Below, piece after piece: positions 26,843 through 35,890 of a stretch of 64,000 nucleotides of DNA. The stretch spans positions 182,988-246,987 of the forward strand of contig JACSZT010000008.1 in assembly GCA_014332815.1 (NCBI GenBank), given 5' to 3'. The DNA is from Weissella confusa. Its GTDB lineage: Bacteria > Bacillota > Bacilli > Lactobacillales > Lactobacillaceae. The position numbers and the translations under genes were made by a program. The stretch's first letter is position 1; the number at the start of each line of letters is the position of its first letter. The notes beneath the pieces are model-generated. The model was not told where the DNA came from and made no database searches. It was given only the letters and a program-made list of their open reading frames with translations.

Positions 26843-27955
26843 ATGCCGACATTCATCAAAAAAATACTATCTGACAAAACTTTAGCAATTACGACTATCT
26901 TGAGCGTTCTTGCATTACTTTTTGGCCAAGTGGCTTGGACGGACATCAACGTCCATACCATTGTGGCCTTAGCCGCTTTATTACTACTAGTTGGTGTCTA
27001 TGAGCGAACTGGGGTCTTGGTCGCCATCGCGACGACCATTATTAAAAAGAGTCGCACGACGCGCCAAGTTATTTTAGTGACGCTATTGCTGTCATTCTTT
27101 GGCTCGATGATTTTCACCAACGACGTGGCCATTCTAACGTTGGTACCAATTTTTGTGACAATCGCCCGCAAACTTGAATTAAAGATGGTGTTACCAGTCA
27201 TCTTTATTACGATTTTTGCGAACTTAGGGAGTGCCTTCACGCCGTTCGGTAACCCGCAAAACCTTTATCTAGCGTCACATTATCATTTAACACTGGGACA
27301 TTTTTTGCAGCTGTCACTACCAATCGGCATGATTAACTTAGTGTTCTTGTTACTCAGTCCGTTTGCCTTTAAAAATGTGCCCATCCATGATATCGAACTA
27401 ACTGCGACAAAAATAGAGACACGGACTGTCATTATCTTGGTAATTAGCACCCTCTTAGTACTAGCCGGCATTTTGAATCTCTTTCCAATTTGGGGTGCCT
27501 TGTTGGTCAGCATCGTCACAGCATTGCTACTCAACCGCCAAACCTTTGGCCAAATCGATTATGGCATCTTATTGATGTTCGTTGAGTTCTTTATCATTGT
27601 TGGCGCATTAAGCCGCATTGAATGGGTATCCGCCATGATTAAGCTTGGTATGACAACGCCAGCAATGACGTTCATCACAGGAGCAATCTCAAGTCAATTC
27701 ATTAGTAACGTGCCAGCAGCGGTGTTGTTATCAAACTTCACTAGCCACGTTTCGCCACTGTACCTCGGAGTAACAACTGGCGGGTTGGGTACGTTGATTG
27801 CATCATTGGCCAACTTACTCGCTTGGCGCCAATTTGCACAACATACAAGCGATCAATCATGGCACTTTCCACTACGCGCGATGCTAATCAATGGTGTGCT
27901 ACTCATTATCTACTTGCTTATTGGGTTGGGACTCATTATGCTTAGACTTAACTAA
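26843..27955 (+). CDS. SLC13/ArsB-type anion permease
   Basis: Transporter of 370 residues with about ten helices in the ion transporter (IT) superfamily. The paired hallmark loops are visible: FTNDVAILTLVP in the first half, and ISSQFISNVPAAVLLSNF in the second. GSAFTPFGNPQNLYLA is the conserved NPQNL segment of ArsB/NhaD/SLC13-like proteins. Candidate substrates are dicarboxylates, citrate, or Na+/arsenite; no accessory ars genes are nearby, which argues for an organic anion. The start follows GTGGGGTG. A tiny membrane gene follows 24 bases later. Confidence 0.83.
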   Translation: MPTFIKKILSDKTLAITTILSVLALLFGQVAWTDINVHTIVALAALLLLVGVYERTGVLVAIATTIIKKSRTTRQVILVTLLLSFFGSMIFTNDVAILTLVPIFVTIARKLELKMVLPVIFITIFANLGSAFTPFGNPQNLYLASHYHLTLGHFLQLSLPIGMINLVFLLLSPFAFKNVPIHDIELTATKIETRTVIILVISTLLVLAGILNLFPIWGALLVSIVTALLLNRQTFGQIDYGILLMFVEFFIIVGALSRIEWVSAMIKLGMTTPAMTFITGAISSQFISNVPAAVLLSNFTSHVSPLYLGVTTGGLGTLIASLANLLAWRQFAQHTSDQSWHFPLRAMLINGVLLIIYLLIGLGLIMLRLN

Positions 27956-27979
27956 TAACGCGTCAATGGAGGTAGCACT

Positions 27980-28138
27980 ATGCATGGACTACTATTACCG
28001 TTAATCGGCCTAATTTTATTGAGCATCATCACATTTTCAATCACGTTGGTCGGAAAGCGACGTCGTCCGCAGCTACCAACCGAACGCGAGTTACAACAAG
28101 CCGAAGCCAAAGAATTACATGAAAATAAAGATAACTGA
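27980..28138 (+). CDS. Small membrane peptide of 52 residues
   Basis: Short ORF with a good TGGAGGT site seven bases before the ATG. It has one hydrophobic helix (LLLPLIGLILLSIITFSITL) followed by a basic RRRP and a charged tail. It lies 24 bases after the anion permease on the same strand, and so may be an accessory subunit or a small-protein partner. No family recognised. Confidence 0.6.
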   Translation: MHGLLLPLIGLILLSIITFSITLVGKRRRPQLPTERELQQAEAKELHENKDN

Positions 28139-28240
28139 CACCACCTTAAGAAAAGGTGTTCTTAAAACCGTAGCAATCAACGCAATCTCATTCCTCTTGT
28201 ATAATATAAGAGTTAATAAAAAGTGAGTAGGTTTTGGGAT

Positions 28241-29431
28241 ATGCGAAAAAACGTCAGTATCATTTTTAGCGTCCTCATAATCATGGGGGCGTTTATTTTT
28301 TGGGGTCTCACGACGCATCAACATATTAGTTCCGACTTAAATACAGTTAAAAGCGATGATGTGAAGGTGCCTTACGGGGGTGCCTCACAAAAACCACTGT
28401 ATTCAGATAAAGATTTTTTAAATCGTATGTCACCATATCCGGTGATGCATGACGATCTGCAATATGCAATTGCGCTACCTGGTCTTCAGGGCGCCTGGTC
28501 GCTAAAAGCGGGGCAAGCATCAGTTGACAAGCACCAACTGATTAAGGTCGATACATTGGATCCACAGGGCATCGCAGTTAGTCGTAATGAAATTTTTATC
28601 TCTGCGTATGATCACGCACACAAAGCAAATTCAGTTATTTATGTGCTTAACAAGTGGACTGGTCGTTACATCAAGACATTAGTCCTACAATATCAAGATC
28701 ACGCTGGTGGCATTTCATACGATCCTGACCATCAATTACTCTGGGTTGCCGGTCACAACGGTAAAGATTCTGTGCTATACGGCATCGCTCAGACGGATTT
28801 TGATAGCTATGACATTCGTTCCAAGCTGCCAATTGGCTATCAGCAGGATTTCACACTTAAAACTGCGATTAATGCCTCAACTGTGGCTTATTATGATGGG
28901 GCACTTTGGGTTGGATACTTTACGCGTACCGGTCTAGGTAACATCCAAAAGTTTGCAATTAACGGGGATTCAAACGCAACGTTAATGGTTGGACAACCAG
29001 TGGGCGATAAAGACCCATCAATCGTTGCCGGGAATAAGTTTTATGAAAGCGTACCTGAGTTGCAGGGCATTTCAGCTAATACGAATCACGTGATGATTAC
29101 ATCATCGTTTAGTAATGCTGATTCAAAGTTGGTGCGCTTTGATAAGGGGGATGACGGCAAAATGACCAATGGCATGTATGTCACCATGCCACCATTTTTG
29201 GAAGGCGTTAATTACGACGGGGATACAGACCGCTTCTACGCCTTATTTGAGAGTGCGACACCGGTGTACCGTATTAAGACAAAGGCCGTCGTGGATCGTA
29301 TTGTCTATATCGATCCCGAAACATTCAATAAGTACGCTTTGCCATATAAGGCGTTGCGTAATCCGCTTGGGTTTAATTTAGCAACGAAAACTAGCCAAAC
29401 GCAAAATCCAGCTTGGGTTTACCATAAATAA
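28241..29431 (+). CDS. Membrane-anchored or secreted beta-propeller-like protein
   Basis: Protein of 396 residues. A single N-terminal hydrophobic segment (IIFSVLIIMGAFIFWGL) can serve as anchor or uncleaved signal. The rest is extracytoplasmic, with repeated short blocks such as GISYDPDHQLLWVAGHNG and VAYYDGALWVGYF that have propeller-blade character. No enzyme motif is recognised. It lies 23 bases before a serine hydrolase gene of similar topology; the two are one transcript. The start choice between GTG 28223 and ATG 28241 is uncertain. Confidence 0.6.
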   Translation: MRKNVSIIFSVLIIMGAFIFWGLTTHQHISSDLNTVKSDDVKVPYGGASQKPLYSDKDFLNRMSPYPVMHDDLQYAIALPGLQGAWSLKAGQASVDKHQLIKVDTLDPQGIAVSRNEIFISAYDHAHKANSVIYVLNKWTGRYIKTLVLQYQDHAGGISYDPDHQLLWVAGHNGKDSVLYGIAQTDFDSYDIRSKLPIGYQQDFTLKTAINASTVAYYDGALWVGYFTRTGLGNIQKFAINGDSNATLMVGQPVGDKDPSIVAGNKFYESVPELQGISANTNHVMITSSFSNADSKLVRFDKGDDGKMTNGMYVTMPPFLEGVNYDGDTDRFYALFESATPVYRIKTKAVVDRIVYIDPETFNKYALPYKALRNPLGFNLATKTSQTQNPAWVYHK

Positions 29432-29454
29432 GCATTAGTCATGAGGGGGATAAC

Positions 29455-30564
29455 ATGAAGCGTCTACACTTAGGCATTGGTTTAATTGTCATTGTCGCAT
29501 TGGGGGCTTTTATTGGTCTGAATGAACCAAATAAAGTAGCACAGGAAAAACGACCAACTACGAAGCATGAAAAGATTAAAAAGGTCGATGTTAATCAAAC
29601 TATCGCGCCATCTGGTACGCTAGGGGCACAAATTGCGCAGCGGGCAAAGGATAGTCATCACAGTGGCACACTTTTGGTTGCCCAAAATGGCAAAATAATC
29701 CTTAATCAAGGGTTTGGTTTAGCGAATAAGTCAGCCAATACGCCAACAACCGCTAAATCTCTGTATGGTATCGCATCAATTCAGAAGAATCTAACGGCCA
29801 TCCTTGTCATGCAGCAGGTTCCAGCTGGTAAGCTACACTTGACTGACAAAGTGAGCCAATACTTGCCAGAATTACCTGACGCCGACACGGTCACTATTCA
29901 GCAGTTGTTGAACATGACAGCTGGTTATAATCAGGTTGGTAAAACCGAAGCCAAGCTGGATGAAGCTGGCTACGTTGATTTTGGTTTAAAGCACCTGACC
30001 ATGGATCAACGTGGCGCCTGGTATTATTCAGCTGGTAATTACGTAGCCTTGGTTGGCATCCTACACAAGGTGACCGGCAAGTCATATGAGCAGCTACTAG
30101 ACAATACTTTCAAAAAGCAATTCGGCATCGATTACACAAATTATAATGATTTCGTCAATAGTCCTAATCGTGTTGAAAATTATAGCGCTGACGGGAAGCC
30201 GTTCTTTGATAACCCAAGTATTTTTAACCGCGAAGTCGGTACCGGTAGTATTGAGATGACGACCGGAAATTTGTACAAGTTATTACATGAAGAACTAGCT
30301 GGTAAGCTGATTAGTAAAAACTTGTTGCACCAAATGTTGGTCACAGGTCCAAACGAAAACTACGCATCAGGCATGTACGACGATGGCAATGCCTACCGAT
30401 TTCACGGCGTTTTGCTAGGATTTGAACCTTCTGTTAAAACAACCAAGGACGGTAAAACAATGGTCATTTGGTTGAGCAATGAAAATGCGGCGCAGAGCAA
30501 AGAAAACTACACGCTGGTTAATCAGATTTTTGACCTGGTGACCGGTGCACCCGCCACTAAATAA
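29455..30564 (+). CDS. Serine hydrolase of the beta-lactamase/PBP4* family
   Basis: Protein of 369 residues with an N-terminal signal anchor. A class C beta-lactamase-type domain carries SxxK as SIQK near residue 108 and the YxN-like YYSAGNYVALVG near residue 190. The third triad motif (HxG/KTG) is seen only as FHGVLLGFEP. These proteins act as D-amino-acid peptidases, esterases or wall-related hydrolases outside the cell. It follows the propeller-like gene in an operon, and a terminator follows. True antibiotic resistance is not implied. Confidence 0.8.
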   Translation: MKRLHLGIGLIVIVALGAFIGLNEPNKVAQEKRPTTKHEKIKKVDVNQTIAPSGTLGAQIAQRAKDSHHSGTLLVAQNGKIILNQGFGLANKSANTPTTAKSLYGIASIQKNLTAILVMQQVPAGKLHLTDKVSQYLPELPDADTVTIQQLLNMTAGYNQVGKTEAKLDEAGYVDFGLKHLTMDQRGAWYYSAGNYVALVGILHKVTGKSYEQLLDNTFKKQFGIDYTNYNDFVNSPNRVENYSADGKPFFDNPSIFNREVGTGSIEMTTGNLYKLLHEELAGKLISKNLLHQMLVTGPNENYASGMYDDGNAYRFHGVLLGFEPSVKTTKDGKTMVIWLSNENAAQSKENYTLVNQIFDLVTGAPATK

Positions 30565-30574
30565 GCAAGATTTC

Positions 30575-30605
30575 AAGTCCACCAGTATGGTGGGCTTTTT
30601 ATTTT
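30575..30605 (+). terminator. Rho-independent terminator
   Basis: AAGTCCACC pairs with GGTGGGCTT, followed by T5ATTTT. Confidence 0.9.
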
Positions 30606-30682
30606 GAGGGGTTGAGAGTGGCAAAGCGTTAATTATCATCGTTATAATAATGGCAATAATTGTTATTAACGAGGGGAATCCA

Positions 30683-31201
30683 ATGATAATAAGACCACTA
30701 GAAAAAGTAGACTTGGAGTTTATTTACCAACAAGAAAACACGCGCAATGCCATGGCACTGTGGTTTGAAGAACCTTATTCGTCATTCGATGAACTCAGCC
30801 TGCTTTATGATAAGCACATCTTGGATCAAAGCGAACGACGCTTTATCGTCCAAGAAGACGACGGTACGCCAGTTGGTGTTGTTGAGATTATGGATATTGA
30901 TTTGCTACATCGGACTGCCGAGATTCAGGTTTATATCAACAGCGCTTTTACGGGCAATGGGTATGCAACAAAGGCAATGGCTTATGGTGTACGTTATGGG
31001 TTTAACAACCTAAATTTGCACAAGCTATACCTGTATGTTGACGTTAAAAACGCCTCTGCGATTCATATCTACGAAAAGCTAGGCTTCCGACGAGAAGGGA
31101 CGTTGATTGAGCAATTCTTTGCTGAAGGGCAATATCACGATTCTTATTTCATGGGGATGTTGCATAACGAATATCGCGATTGGGTTGCTGCCCAAAAATA
31201 A
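30683..31201 (+). CDS. speG: Spermidine N1-acetyltransferase
   Basis: GNAT enzyme of 172 residues that transfers acetyl from acetyl-CoA to spermidine or spermine, relieving polyamine toxicity. Diagnostic SpeG blocks are visible: WFEEPYSSFDELSLLYDKH, DQSERRF and NLHKLYLYVDVKNASAIHIY. The acetyl-CoA loop reads TGNGYATKAM. The start follows GAGGGG; the longer frame from 30650 is not supported by a site. It is transcribed alone and ends at a perfect terminator. Confidence 0.93.
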   Translation: MIIRPLEKVDLEFIYQQENTRNAMALWFEEPYSSFDELSLLYDKHILDQSERRFIVQEDDGTPVGVVEIMDIDLLHRTAEIQVYINSAFTGNGYATKAMAYGVRYGFNNLNLHKLYLYVDVKNASAIHIYEKLGFRREGTLIEQFFAEGQYHDSYFMGMLHNEYRDWVAAQK

Positions 31202-31209
31202 CGCTTTCT

Positions 31210-31239
31210 GCCCATACATACCTGTATGGGCTTTTTTTC
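31210..31239 (+). terminator. Rho-independent terminator
   Basis: Perfect GCCCATACA / TGTATGGGC stem followed by T8. It ends speG. Confidence 0.95.
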
Positions 31240-31348
31240 TACTAAAAATAAAAACATACTACCAATTGTGTTTGGTTTGACCTGATTTTTTGTTAGTGAT
31301 ATCGTTAACTTGTACGATATTTGGTACGCATATAGAAAAGGTGAAATC

Positions 31349-32689
31349 ATGACATACGACGTAATTTATATTGGAAGTGGTCACGCCGCCTGGCACGGCG
31401 CCCAAGAACTAGCACGTGCCGGTAAAAAGGTTGCCTTGATTGAACAAGAAAAAGTGTCGGGAACGTGTACTAATTTTGGCTGCAACGCCAAAATTTTGTT
31501 AGATGGCCCGGCTGAATTATTGCATCATTTGCATAATTATCACGGCATTGGTATCAACGACGCTGTAAACATTGTTTGGCCAGAGTTGATGGCCTACAAG
31601 CACCAAGTTATTGATCCAATGGACGATGTTATGGCACGCATTTTGGCCGTTGATGGTATTGATATCATTTTTGGGCACGCATCGTTTGTAGACGAACACA
31701 CGGTTGTTGTCGCTGATGAAACATATACAGCTGATAATTTTGTGCTTGCAATGGGTCAACGTGCTGCTAAGCTACCAGTGGCTGGTACGGAATTAACGTA
31801 TGACAGTAAAGATTTTCTAGACTTACCCGAAATGCCAACATCGATGATTTTGATTGGCGCCGGGTTCATTGGGATGGAGTTTGCTTCTATTGCCCATGCG
31901 GCTGGTAGCGATGTCACAATTATCGAATATGCTGATCGTGCTTTGGCAAATTTCGATGCTGAATACACACAACGTGTTGTTGAAATTATGTCAGAAAAGG
32001 GTATCAACTTTGCTTTTGGTAATGCTGTAAACGAAATCAAAGCAACTGACAACGGATACATTGTGACGACTGCGCAAGGTAATCAATTTGAAGCTGCGAT
32101 GGTATTTGATACAACTGGTCGTATACCAAATATCGATCATATGAATCTTGAAGACATTGGTGTTGAAACGAATCGGGGCGGGGTAGTCGTAAACGATTAC
32201 ATGCAGACTAGCGTTTCACACATTTATGCCAGTGGTGATGTCGTCGCAAAAACAACGCCACGTTTAACGCCGACCGCTACCTTCGAGTCGTTGTACATTG
32301 CGGACATTTTATTAGGCAAAGAAAACGAAGCAATCAAGTACCCAGCTGTACCGACTGTAACGTTTACGTTGCCACGCATGGCACAAATCGGCGTTTCTAC
32401 AACTGAAGCCAATGCTTCGGATGAGTATCAAGTTCACAATATTAATTTTGCGCAACTCGGTATGTTTGCAAGTCATCACGATCAGGAAGCGAAGGTTAAA
32501 ATTGTTTTGAATCGTGATAAGCAATTGGTTGGTGCCGCAATCATCGGCGATGCAGCGCCGGAACTTGTTAATACACTCGTACCAATCATCAACCATAAAT
32601 ATACAAAGGACGACCTTAATAAGACGATTTACGCATTTCCAACCGCATCAGCGATGTTACCAATGTTGTTAGCCAACTTCTTGGCATAG
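31349..32689 (+). CDS. FAD-dependent pyridine nucleotide-disulfide oxidoreductase, copy 2
   Basis: Paralogue of the enzyme encoded at 11066, 446 residues. It has the N-terminal YIGSGHAAWHGAQELA FAD motif, redox cysteines in GTCTNFGC, NAD(P) site GAGFIGMEFA, and IYASGDV near residue 290. The C-terminus ends in FPTASAMLPMLLANFLA instead of a catalytic HxxxxE, as in copy 1. Both copies replace the usual GGGxxG with GSGH at the first FAD loop. The substrate is unknown; disulfide or quinone reduction is likely. The start is at the ATG after AAAAGGTG; the longer frame from 31310 has no site. Confidence 0.83.
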   Translation: MTYDVIYIGSGHAAWHGAQELARAGKKVALIEQEKVSGTCTNFGCNAKILLDGPAELLHHLHNYHGIGINDAVNIVWPELMAYKHQVIDPMDDVMARILAVDGIDIIFGHASFVDEHTVVVADETYTADNFVLAMGQRAAKLPVAGTELTYDSKDFLDLPEMPTSMILIGAGFIGMEFASIAHAAGSDVTIIEYADRALANFDAEYTQRVVEIMSEKGINFAFGNAVNEIKATDNGYIVTTAQGNQFEAAMVFDTTGRIPNIDHMNLEDIGVETNRGGVVVNDYMQTSVSHIYASGDVVAKTTPRLTPTATFESLYIADILLGKENEAIKYPAVPTVTFTLPRMAQIGVSTTEANASDEYQVHNINFAQLGMFASHHDQEAKVKIVLNRDKQLVGAAIIGDAAPELVNTLVPIINHKYTKDDLNKTIYAFPTASAMLPMLLANFLA

Positions 32690-32731
32690 TCTGAATAATT
32701 TAATACGAACAAAACCTGTCAATAATTTTTC

Positions 32732-32757
32732 GTCCACGTGAACAACGTGGACTTTTC
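32732..32757 (+). terminator. Rho-independent terminator
   Basis: GTCCACGT pairs with ACGTGGAC, with a short T tail. Confidence 0.8.
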
Positions 32758-32848
32758 ACTATCAAAATACATGTGAACATTTCTACAAAATATCGTACAA
32801 TCGAAAATAGTTATGTATTAAATTACGATATTTTTGGGGGATACAACC

Positions 32849-33784
32849 ATGACAACAGGTGTGTTGTTGGTAAATTTAGGAACACCGGCTAGTCCAAACA
32901 ATGTTGACGTTAAGCCATATTTAAAAGAATTTTTATCGGATCCGAATGTCATTCATGTGCCAAAACCGATTTGGCAAGTGATTTTAAACGGGTTTATTTT
33001 GCCGATGCGCACCTGGCGATCAGCGACCTTTTATCGTGAAATCTGGCTAGAAGAGGGATCGCCATTAACTGTTTACACAGCGAAGTTAGCTGAGAATTTG
33101 CGAAACTTACGACCAGACTGGCTGGTTGACTACGCAATGACGTACGGTTCACCAACAATTCCGGATCGACTACAACAATTACGTGAAAATGGCGCCGATG
33201 ATATTATCGTGGTGCCATTATTCCCGCAATACTCAACAACGACGACAAAAACAATCGTTGAAAAAGCGACGGCTGCTGATCCAAATGCACAGATTATCCT
33301 CTCGTACGAGACACATCCAGCCTACATCGAAGCCTTAGCTGAGAAGATTAAGGTGGACTGGCAATCAAACAGCTATGATAAGTTGATGTTGTCATATCAC
33401 GGTATTCCAACGAGCTATGTGCGGCAGGGGGATGATTACCTAAAGCAGGTAAACGCGACGACAGAATCCCTTAAAACAGCCTTGCAATTGGATGACAATC
33501 AAATTGTTCAAACATTCCAATCAAAATTTGGACCAACGCCTTGGTTAAAGCCATATACCAGCCACGTTTTGACAGAGTTGCCTATCTACGGTGACAAAAA
33601 CGTACTAGTTGCAACACCAGGGTTTGTAATCGACTCGCTCGAAACGCTGAACGAATTGAAGATTACCGCCGCGCAAACATTCAAGGCGGCGGGTGGTGAC
33701 CGCTTCAGCTTAGTATCACCACTAAATGACGATCCAGCATTAGCGAAAATGTACGAAAGCATTGTGAGTGATTATGTTCGATAA
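32849..33784 (+). CDS. hemH: Ferrochelatase (coproporphyrin/protoporphyrin)
   Basis: Cytosolic or peripheral enzyme of 311 residues that inserts Fe(II) into a porphyrin. It starts with GVLLVNLGTP. The metal-site histidine is in LSYHGIP near residue 184, and the conserved Glu is in LETLNELK near residue 265. These fall at the same positions as His183 and Glu264 of the B. subtilis enzyme, the coproporphyrin type. No other heme biosynthesis gene is in view, and LAB usually lack the pathway. It may salvage host or partner porphyrins or work in reverse as a dechelatase. The NRAMP gene overlaps its end. Confidence 0.93.
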   Translation: MTTGVLLVNLGTPASPNNVDVKPYLKEFLSDPNVIHVPKPIWQVILNGFILPMRTWRSATFYREIWLEEGSPLTVYTAKLAENLRNLRPDWLVDYAMTYGSPTIPDRLQQLRENGADDIIVVPLFPQYSTTTTKTIVEKATAADPNAQIILSYETHPAYIEALAEKIKVDWQSNSYDKLMLSYHGIPTSYVRQGDDYLKQVNATTESLKTALQLDDNQIVQTFQSKFGPTPWLKPYTSHVLTELPIYGDKNVLVATPGFVIDSLETLNELKITAAQTFKAAGGDRFSLVSPLNDDPALAKMYESIVSDYVR

Positions 33785-34976
33785 GCGATTTTTTCAACGG
33801 TTCTTGTCATACGCCGGCGCTTCGTCATTAGTCGCAATCGGCTACATGGATCCTGGTAATTGGTTGACTGCGATCGTCGGTGGTAATCTATTTCACTGGT
33901 GGATACTACCGGTTATGACCTTGGCTATCGTATTTGCGATTGTCTTGCAATTGGTTAGTGCGCGACTAGGCATTGTTACGGGCAAAAACCTAGCTGAATT
34001 GGTTGCACCAGCGTTGTCTAAGCCAGTCCGAATCGGTTTTTGGGCATTCAATGAACTAGCGATGATTGCAACTGATTTGACGGCCGTAGTCGGTACTGCA
34101 ATTGCATTACACTTATTGTTTGGTTGGTCACTCCAAGTAACCACGTTATTAACTGTATTCGATATTATTATTTTTCTGTGGTTGTTTAAGTTCGGTGTCC
34201 GTCGTATCGAGTTACTAGCCGTCGCCGTGATGATTGTTGTCACAATTGGCTTTATTTTTGTGCTACAACCACATCGTTTGGCAGAGACCCAACCAGTACA
34301 CGAACCATTACGCTCGTTCGGTTGGCTAAGTGTTAGTTTGGTTGGCGCCATCATCATGCCGCATAACTTGTATTTGCATTCTGAATTGGCTAAAGCGCGG
34401 CCATACAACCGTGAAAACGATGCAGAAGTAAGCGACATGCTCCGAATGGCAAAGTGGGATACAACAATCCATCTACTTGGTTCTTGGGTTGTCAACGTGC
34501 TGTTGGTATTGATGGGATGGTTCGTCTTTACTGAAATCGGACATAGTAATGTGATGTTCAGCGCACTGTACGATACGTTGAAGCCGACCGTCATGGCACC
34601 AATTTTTGCGATTGCGCTTTTGCTTACCGGTTTGATCGCGTCAATTGCCAGTACATTAGCTGGTCAGATTGTCATGACTGGATTATTAAAGTGGCGTTTG
34701 CCAATGGTATGGCGCCGTATAATCACACGGGCATTTACGCTAGTGCCTGTGATTATCATCGTCTTTTTGTACCACGGCCAAGAGCAGGCACTATCAGAGC
34801 TGATCATCGTGGCACAGTACAGTCTAGCAGTAATGTTGCCCGCTAACTTAGCTGTCATGTGGTGGGCCATGCGTCGCTTACCAACACGCTGGCAGTTCCC
34901 ACCGATGGTTCAGAAGATTGTCGTCGGTGTCGCATTGGTAGTCGGTGTATTCAGTTTGTTAGGATTATTCATGTAA
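33774..34976 (+). CDS. mntH: NRAMP-family Mn2+/Fe2+ transporter MntH
   Basis: Proton-coupled divalent metal importer of 400 residues with 11 helices. The metal-binding motif DPGNW lies in helix 1 (GYMDPGNWLTAIVGG) and MPHNLYLHSEL in helix 6, both hallmark NRAMP sequences. The start codon lies inside the 3' end of hemH (overlap of 11 bases), so translation is coupled to ferrochelatase. This suggests the metal delivered may serve porphyrin metalation, although manganese uptake for LAB stress tolerance is the family norm. A GTG six bases upstream is an alternative start. Confidence 0.93.
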   Translation: MFDKRFFQRFLSYAGASSLVAIGYMDPGNWLTAIVGGNLFHWWILPVMTLAIVFAIVLQLVSARLGIVTGKNLAELVAPALSKPVRIGFWAFNELAMIATDLTAVVGTAIALHLLFGWSLQVTTLLTVFDIIIFLWLFKFGVRRIELLAVAVMIVVTIGFIFVLQPHRLAETQPVHEPLRSFGWLSVSLVGAIIMPHNLYLHSELAKARPYNRENDAEVSDMLRMAKWDTTIHLLGSWVVNVLLVLMGWFVFTEIGHSNVMFSALYDTLKPTVMAPIFAIALLLTGLIASIASTLAGQIVMTGLLKWRLPMVWRRIITRAFTLVPVIIIVFLYHGQEQALSELIIVAQYSLAVMLPANLAVMWWAMRRLPTRWQFPPMVQKIVVGVALVVGVFSLLGLFM

Positions 34977-35079
34977 GTAACATTTGCGTTGTTACTAGAT
35001 CTTACTTATTTTTGCCTCGTTGAATACGTGTTTTGTCTCATGTTATGCTTTGATTACCTTATGACTTGGAGAATCCAAA

Positions 35080-35592
35080 ATGCCTAAAAACGTGTACCGA
35101 TTATTACTATTGCTAACAACTGTCGCTTTGCTGGCCAGTGTGCCGACCATCGCGAAAGCTAATGCTTATGAAGCAACTGCCCAGGACGATTTATTCCGCA
35201 ACGCGCCTGATGATCAGTATGTCATCGTTTCATCAGGCGGTGGTTACTTTACTTCCCGGGATGAGAATCGGGTGAAGCAAGATAATCCAATAGGATTCCT
35301 AGGGCAAAAAGGTGTGGGCGAGAGTACAGTAGGCGAATTAAGAAAGCTTTTCAAAGAACACGGTGTCTACACAGACATGAACGCTTTTGATAATCTCACA
35401 ACCGAAGAAAAGCAACTTCAAGTCAAGAAAAGAATTGCTATTTTCAAGCAACTTGCGAAAGAGACTAACAGTCGTCACAGAATACACGGCACGTTTGTTG
35501 AACGCAACACACCACGTAATCAAAGTCACATCAAAAAGACTGTTATTTCACGATGCATCGATTCAATTAAGGCTTTATACCCTGGGAACTAA
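35080..35592 (+). CDS. Secreted hypothetical protein
   Basis: Protein of 170 residues with a clear signal peptide (hydrophobic LLLLLTTVALLASV; cleavage probable after AKANA). The mature part is hydrophilic and lysine rich, with no recognised domain or cell-wall anchor. It is a single gene between mntH and a bidirectional terminator. Possibilities include a secreted inhibitor or colonisation factor, but nothing in the sequence decides this. Confidence 0.6.
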   Translation: MPKNVYRLLLLLTTVALLASVPTIAKANAYEATAQDDLFRNAPDDQYVIVSSGGGYFTSRDENRVKQDNPIGFLGQKGVGESTVGELRKLFKEHGVYTDMNAFDNLTTEEKQLQVKKRIAIFKQLAKETNSRHRIHGTFVERNTPRNQSHIKKTVISRCIDSIKALYPGN

Positions 35593-35617
35593 GTATTCAA
35601 TAGCAACATATACAATC

Positions 35618-35664
35618 AAAAAACGACCGGGAAAGGTATCACTGAGGCTTTCCCGGTCGTTTTT
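35618..35664. terminator. Bidirectional terminator
   Basis: Stem of 17 bp (35618-35635 / 35648-35664) with A6 and T5 flanks between convergent genes. Confidence 0.95.
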
Positions 35665-35877
35665 CTAAATAATTGATGATATCCCTGTGATGATTGGTCC
35701 CAGGGATAATAAAATGAGCGCTGCACCGATGTAATAACCGTAGCTTACTCCCCATAACTTGAAAGGGGTAGCATGTGATTGGTCATATCGTTCATAGGTC
35801 TTAACTGCTTGTTTTGTCAGATGGAGTTCCAGTACACCCAAAACGAGCATCAACAGGCCGAAGAGGAGTGTTAGCAT
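35665..35877 (-). CDS. Small membrane protein of 70 residues
   Basis: Two hydrophobic helices (LLFGLLMLVLGVLELHLT and YIGAALILLSLGPIITGI) separated by a charged stretch. The start is the ATG after AAAAGGAT, which lies 13 bases downstream of the stop of the next gene upstream. The two are one operon. No family recognised. Confidence 0.6.
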   Translation of the reverse strand: MLTLLFGLLMLVLGVLELHLTKQAVKTYERYDQSHATPFKLWGVSYGYYIGAALILLSLGPIITGISSII

Positions 35878-35890
35878 ATCCTTTTCCTTC

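Noticed and set aside
34976-34996. Terminator after mntH
   Set aside because: AGTAAC/GTTACT stem is only 6 bp and lacks an adjacent T run.
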